Shown piece after piece: positions 28,070 to 37,447 of a stretch of 64,000 bases of DNA; the stretch's first letter is position 1, and each line of letters starts with the position of its first letter. The position numbers and the translations under genes were made by a program. Location: contig JARLHN010000008.1 of assembly GCA_031292255.1 (NCBI GenBank), forward strand, positions 1 through 64,000. The letters are read 5' to 3'. The notes beneath the pieces are model-generated. The model had not been told where the DNA came from. It saw nothing but the letters and a program-made list of their open reading frames with translations, and did not search any database. This DNA comes from Oryzomonas sp. GTDB lineage: Bacteria; Desulfobacterota; Desulfuromonadia; Geobacterales; Pseudopelobacteraceae.

Positions 28070-30000
28070 ATCGGGTAGGAGGCGGGATTACTCCCGCCGT
28101 CCTCCCACACCACCGTGCGTACGGTTCCGTACACGGCGGTTCATGAAGTGTGTTGGAGTCGGTGGTGCTGGTCTATGAATGACACCAGCCCCAGTTTGTC
28201 GAAGTAGGATTTCGGAACAGCTTTGTTCATATGCGCGGCCCCTGCGTTCCACCAGGGGCCGTGGCCGTTTGTGGCCGAGCGCCATGCCGTGGCTTCCGAT
28301 AATCCCAGGCGCGTCAAGTTCTTTGCTCTCGTGAAGGGGTGTTTCCACTGCTTCCATAGAATGCGTCGCAGCTTCCGCCTGAGCCAGCCGTCCAATTCCT
28401 CGAAGACCCCCTTTACTTCCGCGTGTCGAAAGTAATTCACCCAACCCCTCAACTTCGGAGTTGTCTCTTCGATGGTTGTTTGGAGCTTCTTTCCCCTACC
28501 CCGCCTGAAGATTGTCTTGAGATTGGCCTTGAGCCTGTCAACCGCTTTCGTGGCCACGGTAAGCCGTGGCTTGCGGTGCCAGGTCATGCTGTAGCTCAAA
28601 AACGACCTTTTCCACGGGCGGTCTACCGCGCTCTTGGCTTGGTTGACCGTGAGCTTGAGCCGCTCGGACAGGTAGCCGGTGATGGAGGCCATAACTCGCT
28701 CGCCGCTTGTCCGCGTTGCAACGTAGATGTTGCAGTCGTCGGCGTAACGGCAGAAAGCATGACCCCGTTTCTCCAGTTCCTCGTCCAGTTCGTCAAGGAG
28801 GATGTTGGACAGCAGCGGAGAGAGCGGACCGCCTTGCGGCGTGCCTTCCACCCGTGGCGATGTCACCCCTCCTTCCAGTATCCCAGCCTTGAGGTAACTG
28901 TCTATGAGAGACAGCACCTGTCGGTCTCCGACCTTGCGTTTCACCAGCGACATAAGGGTGTCGTGGTGGACTCGGTCAAAGAATTTCTCCAGGTCAATGT
29001 CAACCACCCATCTGAGGCCGTTCGCCACATGTTTCTGTGCAGCTTTTACCGCTTGATGGGCGCTCCTTTTGGGACGAAACCCGTAGGAGCTTTCCGAAAA
29101 TCCAGGATCGAACAGCGGGTTTATAACCTGTTGCACCGCCTGCTGAATGAGGCGGTCAAGGACAGTGGGTATTCCCAGCATCCGTGTTCCGCCTCCCGGT
29201 TTGGGGATTTCTACTTTCCGCACCGGTTGCGGGTGGTATGTTCCCGCCAGCAGTTCTTCTCTGATGCGCGGCCACTCTTGCCGTAAGTAGTCCATCAGGG
29301 TCGTTACCGGCATTCCATCGACGCCGGGCGCGCCTTTGTTGGATATTACACGAGAGTATGCCGCCATCATGTTGCCGCGACTGACGATCTTCTCCATCAG
29401 TTGCGTTGCCGCCTCCGGCCAGTGAGTTGCTTTCCTTCCCGTGACGTTTGCCGCACCTGTCCCGGCCACTCGCGGTCTCCGACCGCTACCCTCCGGGCTG
29501 GCACCGGGCATCTCAGCCAGGCCTTCTGCTGCTCCTGTCGTCATCGAAATTCAAGGCTCCTGTCCGCTTACTTCATGTTCGGCCCTTTGTCGGGCGGTTA
29601 AGCCGACTCGTATGGCCTCTGCTGACTTCTGCCAACCCTTCCCAACGCCTCTCGACGTCGCTAGCACAGAGGCAGATTGACAGACCTCCCAGGGTAATGC
29701 GCGTGACCTTCATCCCATATACCCGCCACATCTACAGCCACATCCTCCTGAATGGTTATCGGGCTTTGAATTTGCTTGCCTTCTCGCCCGGATGTGGATG
29801 CCTCATATGTGATTCCTGTTCGTCAGGCCAGGATTTTGCCTACAGCTTCCTTCGGATTCCGCCTCGCGACGGACACCCTTGCTGTTCAGCTATCGGTTCC
29901 CACCATCAGGGTCCGAAGAGGACTTGCACCTCCAAGTCACCAATCAGCCACCATAGCTGATTGGATGGCGCTTACGCGCCACGCGCCATGCCTGGCGCAC
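28070..30000 (-). mobile_element. Group II intron, class C-like, inserted behind a terminator
   Basis: On the minus strand the element begins GTGCGCC at 30000 (the group II 5' consensus is GUGYG), carries a reverse transcriptase gene in its domain IV, and ends CCTACCCGAT at 28070. Domain V is visible as a hairpin at about 28109-28140 with the CGC form of the catalytic triad, and domain VI as GGCGGGA/TCCCGCC at 28081-28098. Bases 29545-30000 are the structured 5' RNA domains. The 5' exon ends with the metY terminator hairpin and TTTTGCTT, the target preferred by class C introns. It looks complete. Confidence 0.85.
28141..29544 (-). CDS. ltrA: Group II intron reverse transcriptase/maturase
   Basis: A 467-residue intron-encoded protein. 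The reverse transcriptase domain (about 65-300) has [26 protein letters not shown], the palm motif [10 protein letters not shown] with the two catalytic aspartates, and [20 protein letters not shown]. The maturase (X) domain follows with [12 protein letters not shown]. No HNH endonuclease is visible at the C-terminus, as in class C. It helps intron RNA splice and reverse-splice into DNA. All catalytic residues are present, so the element may be active. Confidence 0.93.
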   Translation of the reverse strand: MTTGAAEGLAEMPGASPEGSGRRPRVAGTGAANVTGRKATHWPEAATQLMEKIVSRGNMMAAYSRVISNKGAPGVDGMPVTTLMDYLRQEWPRIREELLAGTYHPQPVRKVEIPKPGGGTRMLGIPTVLDRLIQQAVQQVINPLFDPGFSESSYGFRPKRSAHQAVKAAQKHVANGLRWVVDIDLEKFFDRVHHDTLMSLVKRKVGDRQVLSLIDSYLKAGILEGGVTSPRVEGTPQGGPLSPLLSNILLDELDEELEKRGHAFCRYADDCNIYVATRTSGERVMASITGYLSERLKLTVNQAKSAVDRPWKRSFLSYSMTWHRKPRLTVATKAVDRLKANLKTIFRRGRGKKLQTTIEETTPKLRGWVNYFRHAEVKGVFEELDGWLRRKLRRILWKQWKHPFTRAKNLTRLGLSEATAWRSATNGHGPWWNAGAAHMNKAVPKSYFDKLGLVSFIDQHHRLQHTS

Positions 30001-30005
30001 AAGCA

Positions 30006-30031
30006 AAAGGGCAACCGCAGTGGTTGCCCTT
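30006..30031 (-). terminator. metY terminator, insertion target of the intron
   Basis: AAAGGGCAACC and GGTTGCCCTTT form an 11-bp stem about 40 bases beyond the metY stop. On the minus strand it is followed by TTTTGCTT and then directly by the intron 5' end. Confidence 0.85.
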
Positions 30032-30071
30032 TTTCCCGAATATCCGACGCTATCCCTTGAAACGATCCCGC

Positions 30072-31358
30072 TTAGCGCTGCGACGCCTCCAGCGCCTGTC
30101 GAATATCGGCAATGATGTCGTCGATATGCTCCAGACCGATGGAGAGCCTGATAAAGTCCGCCGTGACGCCGGACGCTTCCTGTTCCTCCTCGGAGAGTTG
30201 CTGGTGCGTGGTGGAGGCCGGGTGGATGACCAGCGACTTGGCGTCGCCGATATTGGCCAAATGGGAAAGCAACTTAACGCTGTCGATGAACTTCTTGCCT
30301 GCCTCCATCCCCCCCTTGATGCCGAAACCGATGATGGCCCCCTCCCCTTTGGGCAGGTATTTGCGAGCCCTGTCGTGGTCCTTGTGGCTTGCCAGGCCTG
30401 GATAGTTGACCCAGGCGACAAGCGGGTTCTGTTCCAGCCAGGCGGCCACGGCGCGGGCGTTTTCCACGTGGCGCGGCATGCGGACGTGCAGCGTTTCGAG
30501 CCCCTGAAGGAACTGGAAGGCGTTAAAAGGGGACAGGCAGGCACCCGTATCGCGCAGCAGCGTGACCCGCATCTTGAGGATGTAGGAGAGATTGCCCAGG
30601 GCCTCCCAGTACTTCAGGCCGTGATAGGAAGGATCCGGTTCGGTGAATTCCGGGAACCGGCCGTTGTCCCAGGGAAACTTTCCGCCGTCGACCACGGCCC
30701 CGCCGATGCTGGTGCCATGGCCGCCGATGAACTTGGTCAGGGAGTAGACCACGATGTCGGCACCATGTTCGAGCGGCTTGAACAGATACGGTGTTGTGAC
30801 CGTATTGTCCACCACGAACGGGATTCCGGCTTCATGGGCAATGGCGCCGATGGCCTCGAAATCGTCAACGTTGTTCTTGGGGTTGCCCACCGACTCGGTG
30901 TAGACCAGGCGGGTGTTTTCGTCGATGGCGCGGCGCACGTTCTCCGGGTCCGAAGAATCGACGAACTTTACCGTGATACCGAGCTTGGGCAAGGTATAGT
31001 GGAAGAGGTTATAGGTCCCGCCGTACAGATAATTGGTGGAGATGATGTTCTGGCCGGCCTGGGCAATATTGAGCACGGCATAGGTGATGGCGGACTGTCC
31101 CGAGGCGACCGCCAGCGCGCCGACGCCGCCGTCCAGGGCCGCCAGGCGCTGTTCCAGCACGTCGGTGGTGGGGTTCATGAGCCGGGTGTAGATATTGCCG
31201 AACTCCTTCAGGCCGAACAGGTTGGCGGCGTGCTCGGAACTTTTGAACACATAGGACGATGTCTGGTAGATGGGGACGGCGCGGGATAGTGTGGCCGAGT
31301 CGGGCGATTGCCCGGCATGGAGCATTAAGGTTTCAATGGCAAGCGTTTTGTTTTCCAT
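30072..31358 (-). CDS. metY: O-acetylhomoserine aminocarboxypropyltransferase
   Basis: A 428-residue PLP enzyme of the Cys/Met metabolism family; it makes homocysteine from O-acetylhomoserine and sulfide (direct sulfhydrylation). The PLP lysine lies in [16 protein letters not shown], and the N-terminus reads [15 protein letters not shown] with the typical YQTSSYVF shortly after. The length fits MetY more than MetB/MetC (about 380). AGGAGG lies before the ATG at 31358. It stands alone with its own promoter; no SAM riboswitch is seen in the short leader. Confidence 0.92.
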   Translation of the reverse strand: MENKTLAIETLMLHAGQSPDSATLSRAVPIYQTSSYVFKSSEHAANLFGLKEFGNIYTRLMNPTTDVLEQRLAALDGGVGALAVASGQSAITYAVLNIAQAGQNIISTNYLYGGTYNLFHYTLPKLGITVKFVDSSDPENVRRAIDENTRLVYTESVGNPKNNVDDFEAIGAIAHEAGIPFVVDNTVTTPYLFKPLEHGADIVVYSLTKFIGGHGTSIGGAVVDGGKFPWDNGRFPEFTEPDPSYHGLKYWEALGNLSYILKMRVTLLRDTGACLSPFNAFQFLQGLETLHVRMPRHVENARAVAAWLEQNPLVAWVNYPGLASHKDHDRARKYLPKGEGAIIGFGIKGGMEAGKKFIDSVKLLSHLANIGDAKSLVIHPASTTHQQLSEEEQEASGVTADFIRLSIGLEHIDDIIADIRQALEASQR

Positions 31359-31391
31359 GGTTTCCTCCTGGGATGCAGTGATGGTGGGCAA

Positions 31392-31420
31392 AGATTACAA
31401 TTTCACCACAAACAAGTCAA
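31392..31420 (-). promoter_or_regulatory. metY promoter
   Basis: On the minus strand TTGACT (31420-31415), a 17-base spacer and TAATCT (31397-31392) lie about 35 bases before the ATG. Confidence 0.55.
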
Positions 31421-31508
31421 TTTGATTTAACAGCACAAAGTTTATCGTATTTGTGTAGTATCGAAATGTATCGCTCCGGAGCGCAAAAAGACCGGAATTC
31501 ATCCCTTC

Positions 31509-31868
31509 TCAGATCGTGATCGTGTCGCCGGGTTGAATGCGCTCCGGTTGGGGCGGCTCGTTGACGGACGATACCAGCAGATAGAAAAAGAGCGCCATTG
31601 TAGCAAGGATCATGAAGAATATCGGCAGCACCCGCACCTGGGCATCGCGGGGTTCCGCCGGCAGAACCAAGCCGAACGCGGCCAGAACCACCCCATAACC
31701 GCCAAAGGCTGCGGCCCAGAAGATGCCCAGCCGGTACAGGCGCATCTCAGCGCCCTCCGACATCGAGAAGAGATCGGCTATGCCCACATGATAGAAGCTG
31801 GCCAAAACGATCAGGAGGAGGGCGGCCAGGATAAGGCGCAGGCCGTTCCGAATGGTATGTTTACGCAT
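31509..31868 (-). CDS. Small membrane protein of unknown function
   Basis: A 119-residue protein with three hydrophobic helices (about 8-26, 46-69 and 79-101) and a polar C-terminal tail ending RIQPGDTITI. I do not recognise the family. It begins 15 bases after the stop of the YciO/Sua5 gene, so the two form an operon; a role linked to it cannot be inferred from sequence. Confidence 0.65.
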   Translation of the reverse strand: MRKHTIRNGLRLILAALLLIVLASFYHVGIADLFSMSEGAEMRLYRLGIFWAAAFGGYGVVLAAFGLVLPAEPRDAQVRVLPIFFMILATMALFFYLLVSSVNEPPQPERIQPGDTITI

Positions 31869-31883
31869 AAACCGTATCCCTTT

Positions 31884-32492
31884 TCAACCGCACCACGACA
31901 CATCGCCCACGCCGGCCCTCAGCACCTCGGGGGCGTCGCCGGTCAGCGCCACCACCGAACTGACGTCTGTGTCGAGGAGGCCGCCGTCGATGACGAAATC
32001 GAGCTTGTGCCCGAAGATATCCTCAATGATGTACGGGTCGCCGACCGGGTCTTCGCCGGACGGGTTGGCGCTGGTGGTGATGATAGGGTTTCCCAGTGCC
32101 AGCACCAACTCCAGGCAGATGCGGTTATTCGGGATTCTGATCCCCACGGTTTTTTGGCGGGTCAGCAACAGGTCGGGCACATCACGGGTCGCCTCCAGCA
32201 CAAAGGTATAGGGGCCGGGCAGGAAGCGTTTCAGTATCTTGAAGGCATTGTTGCCGACCTTGGCGTAGTGGGCGACCTCGGACAGGCTCGAGCAGATGAA
32301 CGAAAACGGTTTGCGCCGCTCGCGCCCCTTCATGAGATAAATGCGCTCGATCCCCTTTTTGTTGAAGATGGAGCAGCCGATGCCGTAGGTCGTATCGGTG
32401 GGATAGGCAATAATGCCGCCATTTTTCAGGCACTCTACAACACGGGCAACCTGGTGCGGCTGGGGATGTTCGGAATCCAGGGTCAGCAACAT
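31884..32492 (-). CDS. YciO/Sua5-type threonylcarbamoyl-AMP synthase family protein
   Basis: A 202-residue cytoplasmic protein of the YrdC fold. It has the nucleotide-binding YPTDTTYGIGCSIFN, KGRERRKPFSFIC and the later TTSANPSGEDPVGDP. True TsaC/Sua5 proteins make the intermediate for the t6A modification of tRNA; the YciO branch is close in sequence but its role is less certain. The lack of a C-terminal Sua5 domain and the overall form fit YciO or TsaC. It is the first gene of a two-gene unit. Confidence 0.85.
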   Translation of the reverse strand: MLLTLDSEHPQPHQVARVVECLKNGGIIAYPTDTTYGIGCSIFNKKGIERIYLMKGRERRKPFSFICSSLSEVAHYAKVGNNAFKILKRFLPGPYTFVLEATRDVPDLLLTRQKTVGIRIPNNRICLELVLALGNPIITTSANPSGEDPVGDPYIIEDIFGHKLDFVIDGGLLDTDVSSVVALTGDAPEVLRAGVGDVSWCG

Positions 32493-32720
32493 GTCAGTGA
32501 TGGCTCCTCATATCGGAATGTCATGCCATTACGCACTGTTGTGCATTTATTACATGATTCCGTATAAATTCAAACAATTTCTTGCAATCAATTTCATCTC
32601 AGGCTTGTCAACCTACATCACACTTTAAAGAATATCTTTCACATTGCAAGTTGCAAGTTTTATTGGCAGCCTGATTTTCTCCTTGTGTTTCGGCCGATGT
32701 TTTCGCCTTCGACCAAACGA

Positions 32721-32749
32721 TTGACAGTATACTGATCATATGCATAATG
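32721..32749 (+). promoter_or_regulatory. Promoter and possible MarR operator of the efflux operon
   Basis: A perfect TTGACA (32721-32726), a 17-base spacer and ATAATG (32744-32749). The spacer contains the palindromic GTATAC and TGATCA, a plausible site for autoregulation by the MarR protein encoded just downstream. Confidence 0.5.
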
Positions 32750-32784
32750 ACAATAAATTTACAGTACAATGAGGGTCGCACACC

Positions 32785-33228
32785 ATGTTCGACATTGAAA
32801 AAAACATCGGTTTCCTGCTTGCAAAAGCCTACCAAAGGGCCTTTGCGTTGGCCAAGGAAGAGTTGGAGCCCTACGACCTGACGCCTCCCCAGTGCGGCAT
32901 TCTGGCCTTCCTCTGGCAACAGGACGGATTGACCCAGGTGGAATTGTCCGAAAGAAGCCAGGTAGACCGCACTACCATGGGAGGGCTGATCGACCGCCTG
33001 GAAAAATGCGGGCTGGTTGAACGCCACCCCCATCCCCACGACAGGCGGGCGCATCAGATCCGGCTCACACCCAAGGGGAAATCAATGGAAGCACCGTTGA
33101 GCGAATGTTCGAAAAAGGCTCTTGCAAAATTTACCAGCGGCTTAACGAACAGCGATGTCGCCAATTTTGCACGCATACTGGAGACTCTGCGCGGAGAAAA
33201 GAGGATATATGAAAAACCTGTTTTTTAG
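32785..33228 (+). CDS. MarR-family transcriptional regulator
   Basis: A 147-residue dimeric winged-helix regulator. The DNA-binding region shows GLTQVELSERSQVDRTTMGGLIDRLEKCG and the wing RHPHPHDRRAHQIRLTPKG, with the DxR motif usual in MarR (fragments given separately; they are contiguous within residues 50-96). It overlaps the efflux gene behind it by 20 bases, so it is very likely the local repressor, released by a toxic substrate of the pump. Confidence 0.93.
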   Translation: MFDIEKNIGFLLAKAYQRAFALAKEELEPYDLTPPQCGILAFLWQQDGLTQVELSERSQVDRTTMGGLIDRLEKCGLVERHPHPHDRRAHQIRLTPKGKSMEAPLSECSKKALAKFTSGLTNSDVANFARILETLRGEKRIYEKPVF

Positions 33229-34483
33229 CCTCTTCATGAGCGGCGCTCTTCTGATCGGCACCACTGCCTGGGGGGCACAGCTTACGTTGCAGGAATGTCT
33301 GGAGCGGGCCAGGGAGCATAATCCCAGCCTGAAAACGGCGGCCTGGGACCACCGCATAGCCTATGAGGACGTTCGCCAGGCATCGGCGGCCAACTACCCC
33401 CGCATCGATGCGCAGGCTGGCTATACCCTGCAGCAAGCCGCACAGGGCGCAAAGATCGACGGCATTAGCGCCAAGACCCAGCAGGCGGATTACGCCTCTG
33501 CCGGCCTCTCCGCCACCTACACCATCTTCGATTTCGGCCGCCGCAACGCCCGGCAGCAGATGACCAGAGCCATTGCCGATTCCACCGTCGAATCCTTTGA
33601 AGCGCGTCGCACGGACGTGTCGTTGCAGGTTGTCGAAGCTTATTTCTCCATCCTTGAAACCGGCAAGCTGATCACGGCGGCCGCGGACGAGGTTGCCCAG
33701 GTGGAGGAACACCGCCGCGTGGCCCAGGCGCTCTTCGAGGAGGGGGTCGTCACCCGCAACGACGTACTGCAGGCCGATGTGCGCCTCTCGGCGGCCAAAC
33801 AGAATCTTTTGACCATGAAAAACCGCCTGGAGAACGACTGGCTTCAGCTCAACTATCTGACCGGCGACCAACCTGCTTTTCGGGCTGAACTGGATGGGGG
33901 CGCCACCCTGTCGGGCGACCGGGAGGCCCGGCTTAACGAAAATGATGCCGTCTCCCAGCGCCACGATATTCTGGCCTTGCGGCGCGGAGTGGAAGCCAGC
34001 GATATGGAGGTGCGCGAAAGCAAGGCCGCCTTCTATCCCGAACTCTATTCCCAGGCCACCCTCGGCTACGTGCAAAACGACACGGCGCTCGAACAGACCA
34101 TCATGGCGGCTTTCATCGGCATCAGGGTCAACCTGTTCGACGGCTTTGCCTCAACCGCAACCACGGAAAAGGCCGTGCGCAACCGCTCCAGAAACCAGGA
34201 TGCCCTGCACCAGGCCGAATCCCAGGTACGCCTGGAGATCGACACCTCCAAAAACGACGTCAAGGTGGCCGGGGAGCGGATCAATGTGGCCGAAACCGCG
34301 ATCCGCCAGAGCGAGGAAAACCTGCGCATCAACAAGGAACGATACCAGGAGCGGGTCGGCACGGCAACGGAGGTGCTGGATGCCCAGACCCTGGTCACCC
34401 AGGCCAGGACAGATTACTACAACGCACTGTACGATTATCAGGTTTCCACGGCCCGCTTGAAGCGTGCCCTGGGGGAACTTTAA
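33209..34483 (+). CDS. TolC-family outer-membrane efflux protein
   Basis: A 424-residue outer-membrane channel. It has a signal peptide (MKNLFFSLFMSGALLIGTTA), then the two paralogous TolC-type halves made of long helices and short barrel strands, the first containing LERAREHNPSLKTA and the second RYQERVGTATEVLDAQ near the C-terminus. It forms the exit duct for the adjacent EmrAB-like pump. Its ATG at 33209 lies within the end of the marR gene. There is no lipobox. Confidence 0.92.
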   Translation: MKNLFFSLFMSGALLIGTTAWGAQLTLQECLERAREHNPSLKTAAWDHRIAYEDVRQASAANYPRIDAQAGYTLQQAAQGAKIDGISAKTQQADYASAGLSATYTIFDFGRRNARQQMTRAIADSTVESFEARRTDVSLQVVEAYFSILETGKLITAAADEVAQVEEHRRVAQALFEEGVVTRNDVLQADVRLSAAKQNLLTMKNRLENDWLQLNYLTGDQPAFRAELDGGATLSGDREARLNENDAVSQRHDILALRRGVEASDMEVRESKAAFYPELYSQATLGYVQNDTALEQTIMAAFIGIRVNLFDGFASTATTEKAVRNRSRNQDALHQAESQVRLEIDTSKNDVKVAGERINVAETAIRQSEENLRINKERYQERVGTATEVLDAQTLVTQARTDYYNALYDYQVSTARLKRALGEL

Positions 34484-34506
34484 ACAATCAGCCAGCGGAG
34501 GAAGCA

Positions 34507-35646
34507 ATGGCAGACGATACGATCACAACAACGACAGAGGAAACTTCACCCGATACCGCGCCGGCCGCGTCCGATGCGGCACCGGGGCAGGAGAAAGGGA
34601 ACCAGGGGATCGGCAGGCGCCGTAAGGCATTGATAGTTTTCCTGATCATCTTCATCGCCGGGGGGTGGTTCGGGTTCAAATGGCTTATCAGGAGCAAGAC
34701 CCACATCGATACCGACAATGCGTTCATCGAGGCACGCATCGTCCCGATATCGGCCAAGGTACCCGGCACCGTGACGCGCGTACTGGTGGAAGACAACCAA
34801 TTGGTCAAAAAGGGGAACCTCCTGGTGGAGCTTGACGACCGCGATTACCGGGTGAAAGTCGCCCAGACCGAGGCGGGCGTCGGCATGGCGGAAAACGAAA
34901 CCGGCGGAGAATACCAGAAGGTGGAGGGAGCACGGGCGGCTCTCCAATCGACCCGGGCCACTTACGACCAGGCAATGCTGGACCTGAGCCGCGGCGAGGC
35001 GCTCTACGGCCGCGAGGTGATCCCCAAGGAACAGCTCGACCGTCTCAAAACCGCCAAGCGTGTCGCCGATTCGAACATGAAAGAGGCGACCGAGGCCCTC
35101 AAACGCGCCCAGGCCGAGGCGGGCCTGTCCGTCCGTGACGGCAACAAGGCGCGGATACTCCAGCGCAGGGCGCAGGTGGATGAGGCCAGGCTGCAGCTCT
35201 CCTATACCAAGGTCTTTGCGCCCAGGGATGGCTACATCACCCGCAAATCCATAGAGCCGGGCACCAACATCCAGGCCGGCCAGTCGCTGATGGCGCTGGT
35301 GCCGTTGCAGGACGCCTGGATTACGGCCAACTACAAGGAAAGCCAGTTGACCTACATCAGACCGGGCCAGAAGGTGGAATTCACCGTGGACGCCTATCCT
35401 GGACGGACATTCAAAGGCAGTGTGGACAGCATTATGGCCGGGACCGGCGCGGCGTTCTCCCTGCTCCCTCCGGAGAACGCGACCGGCAACTATGTCAAGG
35501 TGGTTCAGCGGATTCCGGTAAAGATCGCCATCGACAACACCTCTGACCCTGAACACCTGCTGCGGGACGGGATGAGCGTCATCCCCACGGTGCTGGTGGA
35601 GCGAAGCACCGCCGACATACTCAAGGACCTGAACCCGTTCAATTGA
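34507..35646 (+). CDS. EmrA/HlyD-family periplasmic adaptor of an MFS pump
   Basis: A 379-residue inner-membrane-anchored adaptor. The cytoplasmic N-terminus is Thr/Ala/Pro rich, one helix (about 40-60) crosses the membrane, and the periplasmic part has the split lipoyl domain (PGTVTRVLVEDNQLVKKGNL and the later ARLQLSYTKVFAPRDGYI), a coiled-coil hairpin and a barrel. It links the MFS pump to the TolC-type channel. The gene is 23 bases after tolC, with an AGCGGAGG site. Confidence 0.92.
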   Translation: MADDTITTTTEETSPDTAPAASDAAPGQEKGNQGIGRRRKALIVFLIIFIAGGWFGFKWLIRSKTHIDTDNAFIEARIVPISAKVPGTVTRVLVEDNQLVKKGNLLVELDDRDYRVKVAQTEAGVGMAENETGGEYQKVEGARAALQSTRATYDQAMLDLSRGEALYGREVIPKEQLDRLKTAKRVADSNMKEATEALKRAQAEAGLSVRDGNKARILQRRAQVDEARLQLSYTKVFAPRDGYITRKSIEPGTNIQAGQSLMALVPLQDAWITANYKESQLTYIRPGQKVEFTVDAYPGRTFKGSVDSIMAGTGAAFSLLPPENATGNYVKVVQRIPVKIAIDNTSDPEHLLRDGMSVIPTVLVERSTADILKDLNPFN

Positions 35647-35649
35647 ACC

Positions 35650-35676
35650 GCAGGGGCGATCCGCGATCGCCCCTGC
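35650..35676. repeat. Perfect palindrome at the emrA-emrB junction
   Basis: GCAGGGGCGAT and ATCGCCCCTGC form an 11-bp stem around a 5-base loop, between the adaptor stop and the start of the transporter. It may lower expression of the transporter or protect the upstream mRNA. Confidence 0.7.
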
Positions 35677-35687
35677 CCCATGGCGCC

Positions 35688-37250
35688 ATGACGACATCCG
35701 AAGACAAAAATATCAATAAATGGCTGATAACCATCACGGTCATGCTCCCCGCCATCATGGAGATCATCGACACCTCGGTGGCCAACGTGGCTCTGCCCCA
35801 CATGCAGGGCAGCCTCAACGCCGGCACCGACGAGGTCACCTGGGTGCTGACCTCCTACCTGGTCAGCAATGCCGTGGTGCTCCCCATGACCGGTTGGCTG
35901 GCGCGGGTCTTCGGACGAAAGCGCTTTCTGATGACCTGCATCGCGCTGTTCACCCTGGCGTCCCTGCTGTGCGGTGCAGCCCCCAATCTGGCCTCGCTGA
36001 TCTTCTTCCGGGTGGTGCAGGGGGCGGCCGGCGGCGCGTTGATCCCCATCAGCCAAGCCATCCTGATGGAGACATTTCCCCCTCATCAGCGCGGCATGGC
36101 CATGGCCATCTTCGGAATCGGAGCCATGTTCGGCCCGATTGTCGGCCCGGCGCTGGGAGGATGGATCACCGACAACCTGAACTGGCGCTGGATATTCTAC
36201 ATCAATCTGCCCGTGGGTATCATCGCCTCCATCATGTGCGCCTTCTTCATCTTCGATCCGGCCTATCTCAAACGCAGCGGTGCGCGGATTTCCATCGACT
36301 ACTGGGGTCTGTTCCTGCTCGTCGCCAGCATGGGATCGCTGCAGATGGTCTTGGACAAGGGACAGCAGGATGACTGGTTCAGCTCCCGGTTCATCATCAC
36401 CTTCAGCGTGATCGCCGTTGTCTCGCTCATTGCGCTGATCTGGGTGGAATTGACCCACGAACATCCCATCATCAATCTGCGCCTGTTCAAAAACGTTTCC
36501 TTTTCAGCCGGCAACTTCATCATGTTCGTGGTCGGTTTTTGCCTGTACAGTTCCATCATGCTGATCCCGCTCTTCCTGCAAACCCTGATGGGATATTCGG
36601 CCACCGACGCCGGCATGGTCATGGCCCCCGGCGGCGTGGCCACCCTCATTACCATGCCCTTTGTGGGTGCGGCCCTGGCGAAGCGCGACGGCCGCAAGAT
36701 CGTCTTCTTCGGCCTGCTTATCGGCTCAATCTCCATGTTCATCATGCAGGGACTCAACCTGCAAGGGGCCTTCTGGAATTATACCTGGCCGCGCATCGTG
36801 CTGGGTTTCGGCCTGGCCATGATCTTCGTACCCCTGACCACCGTTACCTTGGCCACCATTCCCAAACCGGAGATGGGCAACGCCACCGGCATGTTCAACC
36901 TGCTGCGCAACATCGGCGGCAGCGTCGGCATCGCCATGTCCACCACCCTCCTGGCGCGCCTGGAGCAGTTCTACCAGAACAACCTGATCGCCCATGTCAC
37001 GCCCTATAATCCGGCTTGGCAGATGCGTCTCGAAGGTTTGAAGCAGACCCTGATCACCCGGGGAATGTCCACGGACCAAGCCGACAAAACCGCCCTGGGC
37101 ATGATGTACGGCGCCCTGCGCAGACAGGCCGGCGCCCTGGCCTTCAACCGCATCTTCTTTATCATCGGCCTGGCCTTTCTGGTCATCCTACCCCTGCTCC
37201 TGCTCCTGAAACGTACTTCACATCAGGAGGGTGGCACAATGGGACATTAA
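35688..37250 (+). CDS. EmrB-type MFS drug exporter (DHA2, 14 helices)
   Basis: A 520-residue proton-driven exporter with 14 predicted membrane helices. It shows the DHA2 features LDTSVANVALP-like DTSVANVALPHMQG (helix 1), the motif A region GWLARVFGRKRF between helices 2 and 3, and motif C GPIVGPALGGWI in helix 5. With the adaptor and TolC-type channel it forms a three-part pump of the EmrAB-TolC kind. A TTG at 35643 would overlap the adaptor stop, but the ATG at 35688 avoids translating the palindrome; neither has a strong ribosome site. Confidence 0.92.
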   Translation: MTTSEDKNINKWLITITVMLPAIMEIIDTSVANVALPHMQGSLNAGTDEVTWVLTSYLVSNAVVLPMTGWLARVFGRKRFLMTCIALFTLASLLCGAAPNLASLIFFRVVQGAAGGALIPISQAILMETFPPHQRGMAMAIFGIGAMFGPIVGPALGGWITDNLNWRWIFYINLPVGIIASIMCAFFIFDPAYLKRSGARISIDYWGLFLLVASMGSLQMVLDKGQQDDWFSSRFIITFSVIAVVSLIALIWVELTHEHPIINLRLFKNVSFSAGNFIMFVVGFCLYSSIMLIPLFLQTLMGYSATDAGMVMAPGGVATLITMPFVGAALAKRDGRKIVFFGLLIGSISMFIMQGLNLQGAFWNYTWPRIVLGFGLAMIFVPLTTVTLATIPKPEMGNATGMFNLLRNIGGSVGIAMSTTLLARLEQFYQNNLIAHVTPYNPAWQMRLEGLKQTLITRGMSTDQADKTALGMMYGALRRQAGALAFNRIFFIIGLAFLVILPLLLLLKRTSHQEGGTMGH

Positions 37251-37268
37251 TCCTAAAAAGGCAGTTCT

Positions 37269-37412
37269 GCCACAGAGACGCAGAGACACAGAGAAAATCA
37301 CAGAGTTTTTTCAAATATTCTCAGCGCTGTCCGGTTTGATATTTGCTGTGTGCTCCCCCTCCCTTGACGGGATGGGGGACTTTAGTCTCTGTGGCTCTGT
37401 GGCAAATGCCTT
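37269..37412. repeat. Inverted-repeat element with a nested TGTCCGG half element
   Basis: The left arm TGCCACAGAGACGCAGAGAC and the right arm GTCTCTGTGGCTCTGTGGCA are near-perfect reverse complements. Inside, 37328-37390 matches the left two-thirds of the 100-bp TGTCCGG element. This looks like one repeat inserted in another, in the leader of the methyltransferase gene. Confidence 0.6.
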
Positions 37413-37447
37413 TTTTGATAATCTCAAGCACGAAAGGAGAGCATCAC

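Noticed and set aside
31359-31500. SAM or other methionine riboswitch upstream of metY
   Set aside because: The promoter lies about 35 bases before the start codon, leaving too short a leader, and no aptamer motif is present.
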